DNA of 64,000 bases from Clostridium transplantifaecale (GCF_900626075.1 NZ_UYZY01000004.1:186001-250000), one strand, 5' to 3'; counted from the first letter of the stretch, positions 43,952 to 53,638 are shown. Made by a program: numbers and translations. Notes: generated by a model from the sequence alone, not told the origin.

Positions 43952-44689
43952 ATGAGTGTGAAATTTACGTATTTTGGTGGGATGTGTATGCTGGTAGAAC
44001 GTTCTGATGGATTTAAGATTCTTTGTGATCCGTATCTGGACAAGAACGTACTAAGTCCTGTAAAATCTCCTGATTTATATGACGTTGATTTAATTATGGT
44101 TACGCATTATGCGGGGGACCATTTGGGAGATGCTGTCCCGATTATGCAGAATGGCAATGCAACCCTTCTCTCAACTTCGGATGTAATTTATGCGCTCAGA
44201 AAACAGTTTGAATTGCCAAAAGAGAGATGTATCGCCAGCGCTTACGGTGATTTCCGTGAATTCGGTATAACTACGACCCATACCGTATATGCCCAGCATC
44301 AATCAAAGTTCGACATGGATGGTTTCCGCACTTATGGAATACCCGCGGGCTTTGTAATAGAGGTGGAACCGGGAATTACATACTATCACACAGGAGATAC
44401 GGCTCTTTGCAACGATATGAAATTAATCCGCGACATATATTCACCAAATGTAATGTGCGTAGGGATTGACAGTGTGAAAGAAAAAAGGGGATCCATAGAA
44501 ATGGGGCCGCGTGAGGCGGCAATGGCGGCAATGTTCGTAGGGGCAGAGGTAGTAATTCCTACCCATTATTCAACTGCGAGAAATGCTCCGGAAGTTTTCA
44601 AAGAGCATATGAAATCTTTTGCCCCCAAAGCAATTATCAAGGAAGAAATCGGAGTGCCTTTTACCGTCAGTCCAATTACAGTTGAATAA
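43952..44689 (+). CDS. Metallo-beta-lactamase-fold hydrolase, UlaG-like, with one metal histidine replaced
   Basis: 245-residue MBL-fold protein similar to UlaG-type lactonases and UPF0173 proteins. The first motif reads THYAGDHLGD: His52, Asp56 and His57 are present but the second His of HxHxDH is Ala54. Other ligands are in place (YYHTGDTALCND and the late PTHYSTARN). A lactonase step on a sugar-acid lactone would suit the operon, which continues with a YhcH-family protein, an HpcH-type aldolase and an importer. Whether the altered site binds one or two metals cannot be told. ATG follows AAAAAGGAG; first gene of the operon. Confidence 0.82.
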   Translation: MSVKFTYFGGMCMLVERSDGFKILCDPYLDKNVLSPVKSPDLYDVDLIMVTHYAGDHLGDAVPIMQNGNATLLSTSDVIYALRKQFELPKERCIASAYGDFREFGITTTHTVYAQHQSKFDMDGFRTYGIPAGFVIEVEPGITYYHTGDTALCNDMKLIRDIYSPNVMCVGIDSVKEKRGSIEMGPREAAMAAMFVGAEVVIPTHYSTARNAPEVFKEHMKSFAPKAIIKEEIGVPFTVSPITVE

Positions 44690-44706
44690 TGTCAGGAGAT
44701 GAAAAA

Positions 44707-45153
44707 ATGATCATTGATAAAATAGAAAACAGAAATTTTTATACATTGCCGGAGGCGCTTGCAGAAGCGCTGGAGTATATGGCAAAAGCGCCGTTAGCTG
44801 AAATGGAACCTGGAGAATACCATTTACCGGGCGGCCAGTTGATGGAAATCGACGAATATACGCCATCTGCAGGGTGGAAAAATTTTGAGGGGCATAACTA
44901 TATCACTCACCTGCGGTATATCGTAAACGGAAGTGAGCAGCTCGGATATGCTAATAAAAATGATGTGGAATATGTAGAAACAAAAAAAGCGGATAAGATG
45001 ATGTACAGAGGAAAAGAAAGCCGCGTACGTGTCACTGCAGGCAGCTTTGTAATCCTTTTTCCACAGGATTGCCATGTACTGAAACTGGCAGACGAAGATG
45101 GAATTCAGGTAAGAAAAGTTTCTGTTTCTATCGTATCGGGAAAGGAAGATTAA
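44707..45153 (+). CDS. YhcH/YjgK/YiaL-family (DUF386) cupin-like protein
   Basis: 148 residues of the family that includes EbgC and YiaL, thought to act on sugars or sugar acids, with anomerase-type roles proposed. The conserved core appears as QLMEIDEYTPSAG, EGHNYITHLRYIVNGSEQLG and GSFVILFPQDCHVLKLA. Start ATG 44707 lies eight bases after AGGAG; the earlier ATG at 44689 overlaps the stop of the preceding gene. Confidence 0.8.
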   Translation: MIIDKIENRNFYTLPEALAEALEYMAKAPLAEMEPGEYHLPGGQLMEIDEYTPSAGWKNFEGHNYITHLRYIVNGSEQLGYANKNDVEYVETKKADKMMYRGKESRVRVTAGSFVILFPQDCHVLKLADEDGIQVRKVSVSIVSGKED

Positions 45154-45154
45154 G

Positions 45155-45919
45155 ATGAAAGGGGGGGATATCAGCATTCGTAAGAGAGCACAGAAAGGCT
45201 TAAACAGTTATGGGTTAACAATAGACATTATGGATGATGCCACGATTGAAATGGCCTGTTCAGCGGGATACCATTTTGTACGTTTAGACCGGGAGCATGT
45301 ATTATTTGATAATCAAACACTGAAGCGTATGTTTGATAAGGCCCGGTTGCTGGGGATTCCGTGCCAGATACGTGTGAATTCGCTTGAAGACATTAATTGC
45401 TATCTGTCTCTTGGGGCATCTGCCATCATGGTGCCCCATGTTGAATCCAGAGAACAGGCGCTGCAGGCGATCGCTATGGTAAAATATGCGCCGATCGGGG
45501 AAAGAGGAATGAGTGGGGGAGTCAGGTCCGTCCGATTCGGCCAAATTACAAGAGAAGAGTATCTTCGGACAGCGAATGACACAATAGATTTAATCGTACA
45601 GATTGAAAGTAGAAAGGGAATTGAGCGGATAGATGAGATTCTATCTCTGGAAGGAATTGATATGGTAGCTACCGGAAAAGCAGATTTATCCCAGTCTTTT
45701 TCAGTTCCAGGGCAAAAATCACATCCGGATGTCCTTAAGGCAGAGGCTCTAATTGTAAAGAAAGCGCTTGAATATGGAAAAGTCCCGACACTGGTGGCGG
45801 AAAACGCAAAAAGGAGGGATGAATTGGTGAACATGGGAGTGCATTGTTTTTTGATAGGTCATGATGAATCAATTGCGATGAAGGCAATAAAAAACAATCT
45901 GAAAACATATCTGGAATAA
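45155..45919 (+). CDS. HpcH/HpaI-family class II aldolase
   Basis: 254 residues. Family features: VRLDREHVLFD (the D-EH motif), QIRVNSLED (Arg), GASAIMVPHVES, RSVRFGQ, IVQIESRKG (metal Glu) and VATGKADLS (metal Asp). Such enzymes split 2-keto-3-deoxy acids (for example from glucarate or 4-hydroxyphenylacetate breakdown) into pyruvate and an aldehyde. It starts one base after the preceding gene, with GGAAG upstream. Substrate is unknown. Confidence 0.87.
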   Translation: MKGGDISIRKRAQKGLNSYGLTIDIMDDATIEMACSAGYHFVRLDREHVLFDNQTLKRMFDKARLLGIPCQIRVNSLEDINCYLSLGASAIMVPHVESREQALQAIAMVKYAPIGERGMSGGVRSVRFGQITREEYLRTANDTIDLIVQIESRKGIERIDEILSLEGIDMVATGKADLSQSFSVPGQKSHPDVLKAEALIVKKALEYGKVPTLVAENAKRRDELVNMGVHCFLIGHDESIAMKAIKNNLKTYLE

Positions 45920-45970
45920 TCGGATATAAACATACAAACAGATAAGGGGATTCTGTATGGAGGTGGGGTA

Positions 45971-47548
45971 ATGAAGATTATACAAATAAGTAAAAAGAAA
46001 ATACGGACACTGCTTTTGGGGACAGCATCTGTCTGTACCGTGTTACTAAGTGCATGCGGCGGCGCTTCGGAACCTGAGGTGCCAAAAGGCAGTCAGGAAT
46101 CCGTTTCAACCACACAGAACAGAGACATGCTTCGCGTTGCAGTTGATAAAAATATTACGACGATTAATGGAATTAACGGAACAGCCCAAGGATTTACTCC
46201 GGCTTACCATATATTTGATGTTCTATGTGCCCTTACACCAGACATGTCACTTCGGCCGAACTTAGCCACTCAGTGGGAGCAAATAGACGATTTTACCTGG
46301 AGGTTCCACCTTAGAGAAGGCGTTAAATTCCATGACGGAAGTGATTTTAATGCAGAAAGTGCAGCATACTCCATTAATTATATTGCAAACATGGAACCAA
46401 CTTATGCAATTGCAGGACAGTGGGCGACTTCATGGCCGCCGGAGGGCGTTGCCATAGATTCCTATACGCTAGATGTAGTAACTCCTCAACCGAACTTGAA
46501 GTTGCCGGAATTATTAAACCGCTGTCCCATGCTGCCTCTTGATGCGGTAGAATCGAATGCTGACTTCTTTAAGGCTCCTGTTGGGACGGGACCGTATAAA
46601 TTTGTTAGCTGGGATGCAGGAGTAAGCGTCAAGCTGGAGGCAAACCCGGATTATTGGGATGGGAAACCGGCCATTAAAAACCTGGTGTTTGATATTATAG
46701 GTGATGGAGAAGCCAGGATGAATGCTTTAAAAAGCGGTGAATATGACTATGTTATGGGGGTTACCTATGATCTTGCCAACGAGATGAAAAATTCATCGGA
46801 TGAGTTTGCGATGGAACTGGACATTAATGAGTCTACGGGACATAACTTTGCATATTTTAACTACCAGTCTGACAACCCATTTATCCGGAATCCAGAGTTT
46901 CGTAAAGCAATGCAGTATGCTGTCGATTCACAGGGGATAGTGGATGCAATTCTTGAAAACTGGGTTAGCCTTTCAAGAGGGATTGCGCCACAAAATGTTG
47001 CTGGTTCCATTGATGCAGGGGGTTTTCCTGGGCGTGATCTTGAGAAAGCCAAACAAATAGCGACAGAATGCGGATATAACGGAGAAGAGATCAGTTTTTA
47101 CTATGCAAATGAAGAATTCACCCGAGCATTGGAGGTTTCAGAGATACTCTGCGCACAACTGCAGGAAGCCGGATTTAATGTAGTATTTGAGCAGGTTGAC
47201 GGGGCATCGTGGGATCAGATCAAGGCCAGCGGAATATGGGATATCGCCCTGAATAAACTTGGCGGGACGTACACCGGAGACAGTGAAATCTATTATACAC
47301 AGTCTCTGAAAAAACAATATTGGAATTTAGATGAAGCGGATGCGATGATTTCCAGTATATATCAGACGGGAATTACTCCGGAAAAGAGAGAGGAAACTCT
47401 GAAACACGTTCAACAGTATTGCTGGGAACAGGCTCCGTTCCTTTGGGCAACGGATAATATACTCTTATGTGCAAGAGATAGGACATTAAAAGGGGTTGAA
47501 GTGGTTCCACTGGGCTTATACCGGTTTACCTATGCATACTACGAGTAG
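45971..47548 (+). CDS. ABC transporter substrate-binding lipoprotein, family 5 (Dpp/Opp type)
   Basis: 525-residue lipoprotein (lipobox LSAC, about C27). Family 5 features: TPAYHIFDVLCALTPDMSLR, PNLATQWEQIDDFTWRFHLR, EGVKFHDGSDFNAE and GTGPYKFVSWDAG. Such proteins bind peptides, nickel complexes or oligosaccharides. Because it follows sugar-acid-type enzymes, a carbohydrate-derived ligand is possible, but the sequence does not decide it. Start follows GGAGGTGGGG. Confidence 0.92.
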   Translation: MKIIQISKKKIRTLLLGTASVCTVLLSACGGASEPEVPKGSQESVSTTQNRDMLRVAVDKNITTINGINGTAQGFTPAYHIFDVLCALTPDMSLRPNLATQWEQIDDFTWRFHLREGVKFHDGSDFNAESAAYSINYIANMEPTYAIAGQWATSWPPEGVAIDSYTLDVVTPQPNLKLPELLNRCPMLPLDAVESNADFFKAPVGTGPYKFVSWDAGVSVKLEANPDYWDGKPAIKNLVFDIIGDGEARMNALKSGEYDYVMGVTYDLANEMKNSSDEFAMELDINESTGHNFAYFNYQSDNPFIRNPEFRKAMQYAVDSQGIVDAILENWVSLSRGIAPQNVAGSIDAGGFPGRDLEKAKQIATECGYNGEEISFYYANEEFTRALEVSEILCAQLQEAGFNVVFEQVDGASWDQIKASGIWDIALNKLGGTYTGDSEIYYTQSLKKQYWNLDEADAMISSIYQTGITPEKREETLKHVQQYCWEQAPFLWATDNILLCARDRTLKGVEVVPLGLYRFTYAYYE

Positions 47549-47587
47549 GAAAGTTGTTGCAGATGTACAGAAGAGGAGGGGGTAAAT

Positions 47588-48529
47588 ATGTGGCAAATGG
47601 TGGTTAAACGCTTTTTACGCGGGGTGCTCACAGTTATCATTGTTATTATACTGATATTCTTTGTAATGAGAGTTGCCCCCAGTGATCCGGCATCCCTTTT
47701 GGCGGGCCCCGAAGCTTCGGAAGAACAAATTGCAGCAATCCGCACGTCCTGGGGACTGGATAAGCCTGTCGTCGAGCAGTTCAGGATTTACATTGGCTCC
47801 CTGCTGACGGGGGACGCAGGCATGTCGTATCAATATTCTAATAATTCCGCACCCGTCTGGTCGGTTTTAGATCTCGTAATGGCCCGTTTTCCTAACACAG
47901 TCAGACTGGCATTGGCTGCTATGGGATTTTGCATAGTAGTAGGAATTCCTTTGGGAATATTTACAGCGGTATATAAGGGCTCATTGTTTGACAATCTTGT
48001 TATGGGTAGTGGCTTTACAATATTGTCTTTTCCTACGTTCTTTGTAGGGATGGTTTTACTTAACTTGTTCGCAATTCACCTGAAAATTCTTCCAACTGGG
48101 GGAAATGACAGTTTTGCCTGCATTATTCTCCCTGCGATTACAATGGGCTCGAGATTTTTAATCACGCTGATTCGGACGACACGAACAGAAATTATTCAGA
48201 TTATGAAAAGTGATTACATAAAAACAGTGCGTGCCAAGGGACTTTCCGGCACGGCAGTACTATTTATCCACTGTCTAAGGAATGCTTCAATACCACTTGT
48301 TACATTAATTGGGCAGCGGTTTGGAACTATGATGGGAGGGGCCGTTGTAACAGAATCTCTTTTTCGATGGCCTGGAATAGGAAATCTTTTGATTACTTCG
48401 GTGCAGGCAAGAGATTATCCCACGGTTCAGTTCCTGGTTCCCTATGTAGCGATTGTATTTATATTAATTAATGTGATTGTAGACATCCTTTATGGCGTTC
48501 TGGATCCCAGAATTCGTAAAGAGAGTTAG
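47588..48529 (+). CDS. Dpp/Opp-type ABC transporter permease (DppB family)
   Basis: 313 residues with six membrane spans. N-terminus FLRGVLTVIIVIILIFFVMR and the coupling loop IIQIMKSDYIKTVRAKGLSG are typical of the DppB/GsiC group. Works with the DppC-type gene 24 bases downstream. ATG follows AGGAGGGGG. Confidence 0.93.
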   Translation: MWQMVVKRFLRGVLTVIIVIILIFFVMRVAPSDPASLLAGPEASEEQIAAIRTSWGLDKPVVEQFRIYIGSLLTGDAGMSYQYSNNSAPVWSVLDLVMARFPNTVRLALAAMGFCIVVGIPLGIFTAVYKGSLFDNLVMGSGFTILSFPTFFVGMVLLNLFAIHLKILPTGGNDSFACIILPAITMGSRFLITLIRTTRTEIIQIMKSDYIKTVRAKGLSGTAVLFIHCLRNASIPLVTLIGQRFGTMMGGAVVTESLFRWPGIGNLLITSVQARDYPTVQFLVPYVAIVFILINVIVDILYGVLDPRIRKES

Positions 48530-48553
48530 ACGCCGGTTGCAGAGGAGGTATTT

Positions 48554-49405
48554 ATGGAGGAAAAAACGAATAAGGTCGCTTGGATTAGACGAAAAGGTTC
48601 GGCGAAGATTCTGCTGGGCGGTTTAATGAGCAGTTCTGTGCTTCTGCTGGTTTTAATTTCTCTTTTCTACACTCCGCATGATCCTAACCTGAGTACTTTG
48701 ACAGACAGGCTGGCAAAGCCGGCAATCCTTGGATATGAGTCGGATTACCTGTTGGGAGCGGATAATCTGGGAAGAGATGTTTTAAGCCGTATTATGGCAG
48801 GTGGTCAAATTTCGCTGTCAATTGGTGGAATGGCTCTAATTGGGACCGTATTCATAGGAATTGTATTCGGACTTCTCAGCGGCTACTACGGAGGAATTGT
48901 GGACGATGTTTTTAACATGATTGCAGATATACGCAATTCAATGCCCATGACTCTGATCATCATTGTGATGCTGTCAATTATTGGTTCAAGTATTGTGACA
49001 CTCGCATTGCTTTTGGCGGTTTCTGAGTGGGTAATTATTTTTCGAACGACAAGGGCAAAGACGAAATTAGAAAAAAATATGGATTATGTGCTGGCTGCGT
49101 ATTCAAATGGGGCAGATGACAGAAGAATCATATTCAAATATATTATGCCCAATATAGTGAATAGTGTCATTGTACTCGCTACCTTGATGATTGGAACCGT
49201 TATCCTGGAAGAGGCAGGATTGAGCTATCTGGGGATCGGTGTAGCCAGACCTTATCCTTCCTGGGGACGGATGATTGCAGACGGCCAGGCTTACTTTTCG
49301 AACGGATGGTGGATTTCAACTTTTCCAGCTCTTACCATTGCAGTCCTTGTATTAGGAATTAATATTCTTGGTGACGGTTTAAGACAAATGTGGAAGATGG
49401 AGTAG
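48554..49405 (+). CDS. Dpp/Opp-type ABC transporter permease (DppC family)
   Basis: 283 residues with about six spans. The motif YLLGADNLGRDVLSRIMAGG and the coupling loop NMDYVLAAYSNGADDRRI mark the DppC group, as does EEAGLSYLGIGVARPYPSWG. ATG follows AGAGGAGG. Confidence 0.93.
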   Translation: MEEKTNKVAWIRRKGSAKILLGGLMSSSVLLLVLISLFYTPHDPNLSTLTDRLAKPAILGYESDYLLGADNLGRDVLSRIMAGGQISLSIGGMALIGTVFIGIVFGLLSGYYGGIVDDVFNMIADIRNSMPMTLIIIVMLSIIGSSIVTLALLLAVSEWVIIFRTTRAKTKLEKNMDYVLAAYSNGADDRRIIFKYIMPNIVNSVIVLATLMIGTVILEEAGLSYLGIGVARPYPSWGRMIADGQAYFSNGWWISTFPALTIAVLVLGINILGDGLRQMWKME

Positions 49406-49410
49406 CAAAT

Positions 49411-50424
49411 ATGGAGGGTAAAAAAGAAAAATTATTGGAGGTAAGCGGACTCAGCACATTTTTTAAAACGGATGACGGAACCGTCAGGGCTGTAGACGGT
49501 GTGAGCTTCTCTGTTAATCGGGGAGAGAGTCTGGGAATTGTGGGAGAATCAGGTTCAGGAAAAAGCGTAACTTCTCTTTCAATTATGCGGCTTACAGGTG
49601 GAGGCATTATTTCTGGCCGTGTCATTTATCAGGGGAAGGATCTGCTGAAACTTTCTGAGAAAAAAATGCAGGACATTCGGGGAGACAAGATTACTATGAT
49701 TTTCCAGGATCCCATGACTTCACTGGATCCTGTTTATACAATTGGTTTTCAGCTGCGAGAATCAATTATGCGCCATAAGAAATTGGATAAGGCTGCTGCC
49801 AATGAGCTGGCTGAAAAGATGCTAGTACATGTAGGAATTTCAAATGCCAAAGCTCGTTTAAAAGCGTATCCGCATCAGCTTTCAGGAGGCATGCGTCAGA
49901 GAGTTATGATTGCGATGGCTCTGGTATGTGAACCAGAACTACTCATTGCGGATGAACCTACAACGGCGCTGGATGTCACAATACAGGCACAAATTCTGGA
50001 ATTGATTCAAAAATTAAAAAAAGAATCTGGAATGGCTCTGCTACTGATTACACATGATTTGGGCGTTATTGCAGAGATGTGTGACCGTGTAATGGTCATG
50101 TATTGCGGTCAGATCGTGGAAGTTGCCCCGGTGAAAGAGCTGTTTAAGATTCCTTTTCATGAATATACAAAAGCATTGCTGCGCTCAATACCATATATTG
50201 ATAAAGATGTGAAACGATTGCAGGCTATTCCTGGTTCCGTTCCCCCTGCAACTAATTTTCCCGAAGGATGCAGGTTCTATGAGCGCTGCGATGCAAGGCA
50301 AGAACGATGCAGACAGACGCTCACAATGAAAGAGCTGGAACATGGACATTTTACGACTTGCGTTGCAGCGCAGGAAAAATATATGAGGGGAGGTGGGGAA
50401 AATAGCAGGGATAAAAGGCAGTGA
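49411..50424 (+). CDS. Dpp/Opp-type ABC transporter ATP-binding protein (DppD family)
   Basis: 337 residues. Walker [14 protein letters not shown], signature [15 protein letters not shown], Walker [14 protein letters not shown], and the C-terminal oligopeptide-transporter extension with Cys residues ([15 protein letters not shown]), which in some family members binds an iron-sulfur cluster. ATG 49411 follows GGAG at eight bases; GTG 49390 would lie inside the permease gene. Its last bases overlap the next ATPase gene. Confidence 0.93.
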   Translation: MEGKKEKLLEVSGLSTFFKTDDGTVRAVDGVSFSVNRGESLGIVGESGSGKSVTSLSIMRLTGGGIISGRVIYQGKDLLKLSEKKMQDIRGDKITMIFQDPMTSLDPVYTIGFQLRESIMRHKKLDKAAANELAEKMLVHVGISNAKARLKAYPHQLSGGMRQRVMIAMALVCEPELLIADEPTTALDVTIQAQILELIQKLKKESGMALLLITHDLGVIAEMCDRVMVMYCGQIVEVAPVKELFKIPFHEYTKALLRSIPYIDKDVKRLQAIPGSVPPATNFPEGCRFYERCDARQERCRQTLTMKELEHGHFTTCVAAQEKYMRGGGENSRDKRQ

Positions 50425-51406
50425 TGAGACAACGTTGCTTGAGGTAAATCATTTGAAAAAATATTTTCCCATAAAACGTGGGAAAATGATGAAAAGAGAC
50501 TCAGGATATCTACATGCAGTAGATGATGTAACATTTTCGATACATAAACAAGAAGTCTTTGGCCTTGTAGGGGAGTCTGGTTGCGGCAAGACAACGATCG
50601 GAAAGACGATACTGCGCCTTTATGAGCCAACGGAAGGGAACGTGATATTTGAGGGAAAAGAATTGTCCCGTCTCAATAAAGAGGAGATGCAAAAGACACG
50701 AAAGAGTATGCAGATGATATTTCAGGATCCTTACTCATCATTAAATCCCAGAATGACGGTACACGATATTATTGCGGAACCGTTGCGGATATACAGAATA
50801 TGTGAGGGGAAAGAATTGGAAGAACGCGTACAGGAACTTTTGCAGCTTGTGGAATTAAATTCTCAATATGCCAGACGCTATCCCCATGAATTTTCTGGAG
50901 GCCAAAGGCAGAGAATTGGTATTGCAAGAGCGTTGGCCCTGAACCCTAAGCTGATAGTCTGCGATGAACCTGTCTCTGCCTTGGATGTGTCTGTTCAGGC
51001 TCAGGTGCTGAATCTGCTGTCAGATTTACAAGAGAAGCTGGGCCTTTCCTATCTTTTTATTGCACATGATATGTCGGTGGTAAAACATATTTCCAACAGG
51101 ATGGGAATTATGTATTTGGGAAAGCTCGTGGAGACGGCTTCGAAAGAGGAATTGTACAGTAATCCACTCCATCCCTATACGCAGGCCCTGTTATCGGCAA
51201 TTCCGGTACCAGATCCGGAACGTAACCACCAACGCATTATATTAAAGGGGGATATTCCCTCACCCATCAATCCGGATGCAGGCTGCCGCTTTTATAAAAG
51301 ATGTCAGTATGCAAAAGAGATGGGAGAGCTCTGCAGTACGGTAACACCGGAGCTTAAAGATGTGGGGAGCGGTCATATGGCAGCTTGCCACAGATGCACC
51401 ATATGA
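50393..51406 (+). CDS. Dpp/Opp-type ABC transporter ATP-binding protein (DppF family)
   Basis: Up to 337 residues. Walker [14 protein letters not shown], signature [15 protein letters not shown], Walker [15 protein letters not shown]-terminal extension [18 protein letters not shown]. The start is uncertain: GTG 50393 overlaps the ribosome binding site AGGGGAGG (50386-50393), while an ATA at 50402 sits eight bases after GGAGG and a TTG occurs at 50435. I give the longest form. Confidence 0.92.
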   Translation: MGKIAGIKGSDETTLLEVNHLKKYFPIKRGKMMKRDSGYLHAVDDVTFSIHKQEVFGLVGESGCGKTTIGKTILRLYEPTEGNVIFEGKELSRLNKEEMQKTRKSMQMIFQDPYSSLNPRMTVHDIIAEPLRIYRICEGKELEERVQELLQLVELNSQYARRYPHEFSGGQRQRIGIARALALNPKLIVCDEPVSALDVSVQAQVLNLLSDLQEKLGLSYLFIAHDMSVVKHISNRMGIMYLGKLVETASKEELYSNPLHPYTQALLSAIPVPDPERNHQRIILKGDIPSPINPDAGCRFYKRCQYAKEMGELCSTVTPELKDVGSGHMAACHRCTI

Positions 51407-51425
51407 AAAAATAAAGGAGAATAAT

Positions 51426-52136
51426 ATGATAGACATTGGGAACCGAATTATAACAGGAATTAACCGTCCACCCAGGGAATTAGTGGAAGCCTTCCGCGGG
51501 ATGCCGTCCAGTAATATAGGAGATATGATGAACCGGCTTTACTGTATGCACAGTGATATCCGTGCGCTTTCGGATCGTCCTTTACTTGGGACGGCTGTAA
51601 CTGTTAAAGCTCCCGAAGGGGATAATGTTTTTCTTCACAGAGCCATGGATATTGCTCAACCGGGAGATGTTATAGTTGTGGACGGACAGGGATGCATAAC
51701 AAGAGCTCTTATGGGGGAAATTATGCTTACCTATGCGTGGAAAAAGGGAATTGAGGGTTTTGTGATAGATGGAGCAGTTCGTGATTCGGATGCATTCCAA
51801 ACTTTAGATATATCCGTTTATGCTAAGGCAATTACGCCTCAGGGCCCTTATAAAAATGGGCCGGGTGAAATCAATGTTCCCATTGCTTGTGGAGGACAGG
51901 TGGTCATGCCAGGAGATATCATAGCAGGAGACAAAGATGGAATCTGTGTAATTCCTTCATCAGAAGCTTTTAAACTTGCAGATATTGTAAAGGAAAAATT
52001 CTTGAATGAACAGAAAAAACTGACTTCCTATAGGACCGGAAAATTGGATGAGGAAATTCATCAAAAGACATATATTGCAGTGACGGACAAAATAGGGACA
52101 TTTTATGATTTTAGAGCTGCTGAGTTTAAAAACTAA
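51426..52136 (+). CDS. RraA-family protein (possible oxo-acid aldolase/decarboxylase), first paralogue
   Basis: 236 residues of the RraA / HMG-aldolase family. Active-site motifs: PSSNIGDMMNRL near residue 28, the RD pair in VIDGAVRDSDAF and the tail GGQVVMPGDIIAGDKDGICV. In aldolase members the Arg-Asp pair binds substrate and magnesium, and products are two oxo-acids such as pyruvate. A second, related protein is encoded at 58594; both share PYK-GPGEINVPI. ATG 51426 follows AAAGGAG. Last gene of the operon; terminator at 52164. Confidence 0.88.
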   Translation: MIDIGNRIITGINRPPRELVEAFRGMPSSNIGDMMNRLYCMHSDIRALSDRPLLGTAVTVKAPEGDNVFLHRAMDIAQPGDVIVVDGQGCITRALMGEIMLTYAWKKGIEGFVIDGAVRDSDAFQTLDISVYAKAITPQGPYKNGPGEINVPIACGGQVVMPGDIIAGDKDGICVIPSSEAFKLADIVKEKFLNEQKKLTSYRTGKLDEEIHQKTYIAVTDKIGTFYDFRAAEFKN

Positions 52137-52163
52137 ATTTATATATAAGCAAGATGATAATCG

Positions 52164-52195
52164 CCTGCTTTCCGATTTAGGAAAGCAGGTTTTTG
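52164..52195 (+). terminator. Terminator of the UlaG-like/Dpp/RraA operon
   Basis: Perfect 10-bp stem CCTGCTTTCC (52164-52173) with GGAAAGCAGG (52180-52189), a six-base loop and a T run to 52194. Confidence 0.92.
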
Positions 52196-52239
52196 TTCGA
52201 TTTCAACCGTTTTGAATAATTGAACGATAGTCCTATTTC

Positions 52240-52269
52240 TTGACAGAAAATTGTTCTTTGCCGTATAAT
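52240..52269 (+). promoter_or_regulatory. Consensus promoter for the ThrE-type exporter genes
   Basis: TTGACA (52240-52245), an 18-base spacer and TATAAT (52264-52269), both consensus hexamers. The start codon follows about 105 bases later after TTAAGGAATC. Confidence 0.8.
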
Positions 52270-52376
52270 AATGCATAGGAATTGTTAGAACTTTATAACT
52301 GGTTCATCGACAAAGGCGATCATCGTCGCATACCGTGATGCACTGAAACGTTTTCAGAAGATTAAGGAATCATAAC

Positions 52377-53135
52377 ATGACGAATGAACAGATACTGACC
52401 TGTGCGATCAATATAGGGGAACAGCTTCTGGTGAACGGTGCGGAAATCAGCCGTGTGGAGGATACCATCAGCCGCATCTGCAGGGCATACGGGGTGCGCC
52501 AGAGCCATATTTTTTCCATTGCCTCCTGTATCATAGTTTCTCTCGAAACGGCGGACGGCGAATGGATTACCCAGACGAGAAGGATCCTGAATTATGGGAC
52601 CAATATGTATAAACTGGACAGGCTGAACAACCTGTCCCGGAAAATCTGTGCCAGCCGGCCGGCCTGGGACATGGTGGAAGAGGAGTTTGAGGCAATTGTG
52701 CAGAGCAGGGAATATTCCCCTGCGGTACAGGTCGCGGTCTGCGCGATGGTGGCCGCCGCTTTTACCGTTTTTTTCGGGGGAACCTTAAGAGACGGGCTTG
52801 CCGCCGCCTTTGTCGGAGTGCTCTTAAAAATGACACTGTTCGGCCTGCAGGCCATGAAGATGAAACAGATTTTTTCCAACATTATCTGTTCCATCCTATC
52901 GGGACTCGGCTGTATCTTTGTATGCTTTGTGGGCCTTGGGCGGAACCTGGATGCAATCATGATAGGAAATATCATGCTGCTGATTCCGGGAGTTCTTTTG
53001 ACAAACTCATTCCGCGACTTCATCAGCGGTGACATGATCAGCGGCCTTCTTCACTTTTCAGAGGCGATCATTACGGCAATCTGTGTGGCCGGCGGATTTA
53101 TCATTGCGATTATCCTGACGGGAGGCAGCTTATGA
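52377..53135 (+). CDS. ThrE-type threonine/serine exporter, larger subunit (PF06738-like)
   Basis: 252 residues. The N-terminal cytoplasmic domain (LTCAINIGEQLLVNGAEISR, VEDTISRICRAYG) resembles the N-terminal part of ThrE, followed by about five membrane spans. In many Firmicutes ThrE is split into two neighbouring genes, as here. It overlaps the next gene by four bases (ATGA). Confidence 0.87.
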   Translation: MTNEQILTCAINIGEQLLVNGAEISRVEDTISRICRAYGVRQSHIFSIASCIIVSLETADGEWITQTRRILNYGTNMYKLDRLNNLSRKICASRPAWDMVEEEFEAIVQSREYSPAVQVAVCAMVAAAFTVFFGGTLRDGLAAAFVGVLLKMTLFGLQAMKMKQIFSNIICSILSGLGCIFVCFVGLGRNLDAIMIGNIMLLIPGVLLTNSFRDFISGDMISGLLHFSEAIITAICVAGGFIIAIILTGGSL

Positions 53136-53590
53136 GAGATGCATGTTTTTCAATCGCCGCATCCTTCTTCGGATCGCTGGGCTTTGCTATTCTTTACAAC
53201 ACCAGAGGCAGGAGAATCCTGATTTCCTCCCTGGGAGGAGCCGCTTTCTGGGGACTTTACCTGGTCTTTTTTCACTATGTGCAGAATGACTATCTCGGGT
53301 TCTTTACCTCGGCCATCCTGATTACAATCTACGCCGAGATATGGGCCAGAATATTAAAAACACCTGCGACCACGGTCCTGATGCCGACGGTCATTCCTTT
53401 TATCCCGGGAGGCGCACTCTACTATGCTGTAAGCGCGGCCCTGAAGATGGATATGTCTGTCTTTGCCGAAAAAGCCCGCTCCGCCCTCGGCCTGGCGGTA
53501 GCCCTGGCAGCAGGAATCATGGTCGTGACATCACTTCGCGGACCGGTCGATATGCTGTTAAAAAGGGTAAACAGTAAAAAACGGAGATAA
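53132..53590 (+). CDS. ThrE-type threonine/serine exporter, small subunit (ThrE_2/DUF3815-like)
   Basis: 152 residues with four to five membrane spans. Conserved segment PATTVLMPTVIPFIPGGALY is typical of the ThrE C-terminal half. It is translated from an ATGA overlap with the preceding gene, and a terminator follows at 53591. Confidence 0.87.
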   Translation: MRDACFSIAASFFGSLGFAILYNTRGRRILISSLGGAAFWGLYLVFFHYVQNDYLGFFTSAILITIYAEIWARILKTPATTVLMPTVIPFIPGGALYYAVSAALKMDMSVFAEKARSALGLAVALAAGIMVVTSLRGPVDMLLKRVNSKKRR

Positions 53591-53635
53591 ACAAACAGGG
53601 AGCTGTCACAGAATCGTGATATGCTCCCTGTTTGT
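53591..53635. terminator. Terminator between the ThrE genes and the minus-strand hydrolase gene
   Basis: Perfect 13-bp stem ACAAACAGGGAGC (53591-53603) with GCTCCCTGTTTGT (53623-53635), between convergent genes; A/T-rich ends on both sides. Confidence 0.88.
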
Positions 53636-53638
53636 CTG

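Noticed and set aside
52289..52375. 28-codon open stretch before the ThrE gene that looks like the end of a coding sequence
   Set aside because: Too short and bounded by a stop upstream; it lies in the leader downstream of a consensus promoter, so a gene remnant cannot be supported.
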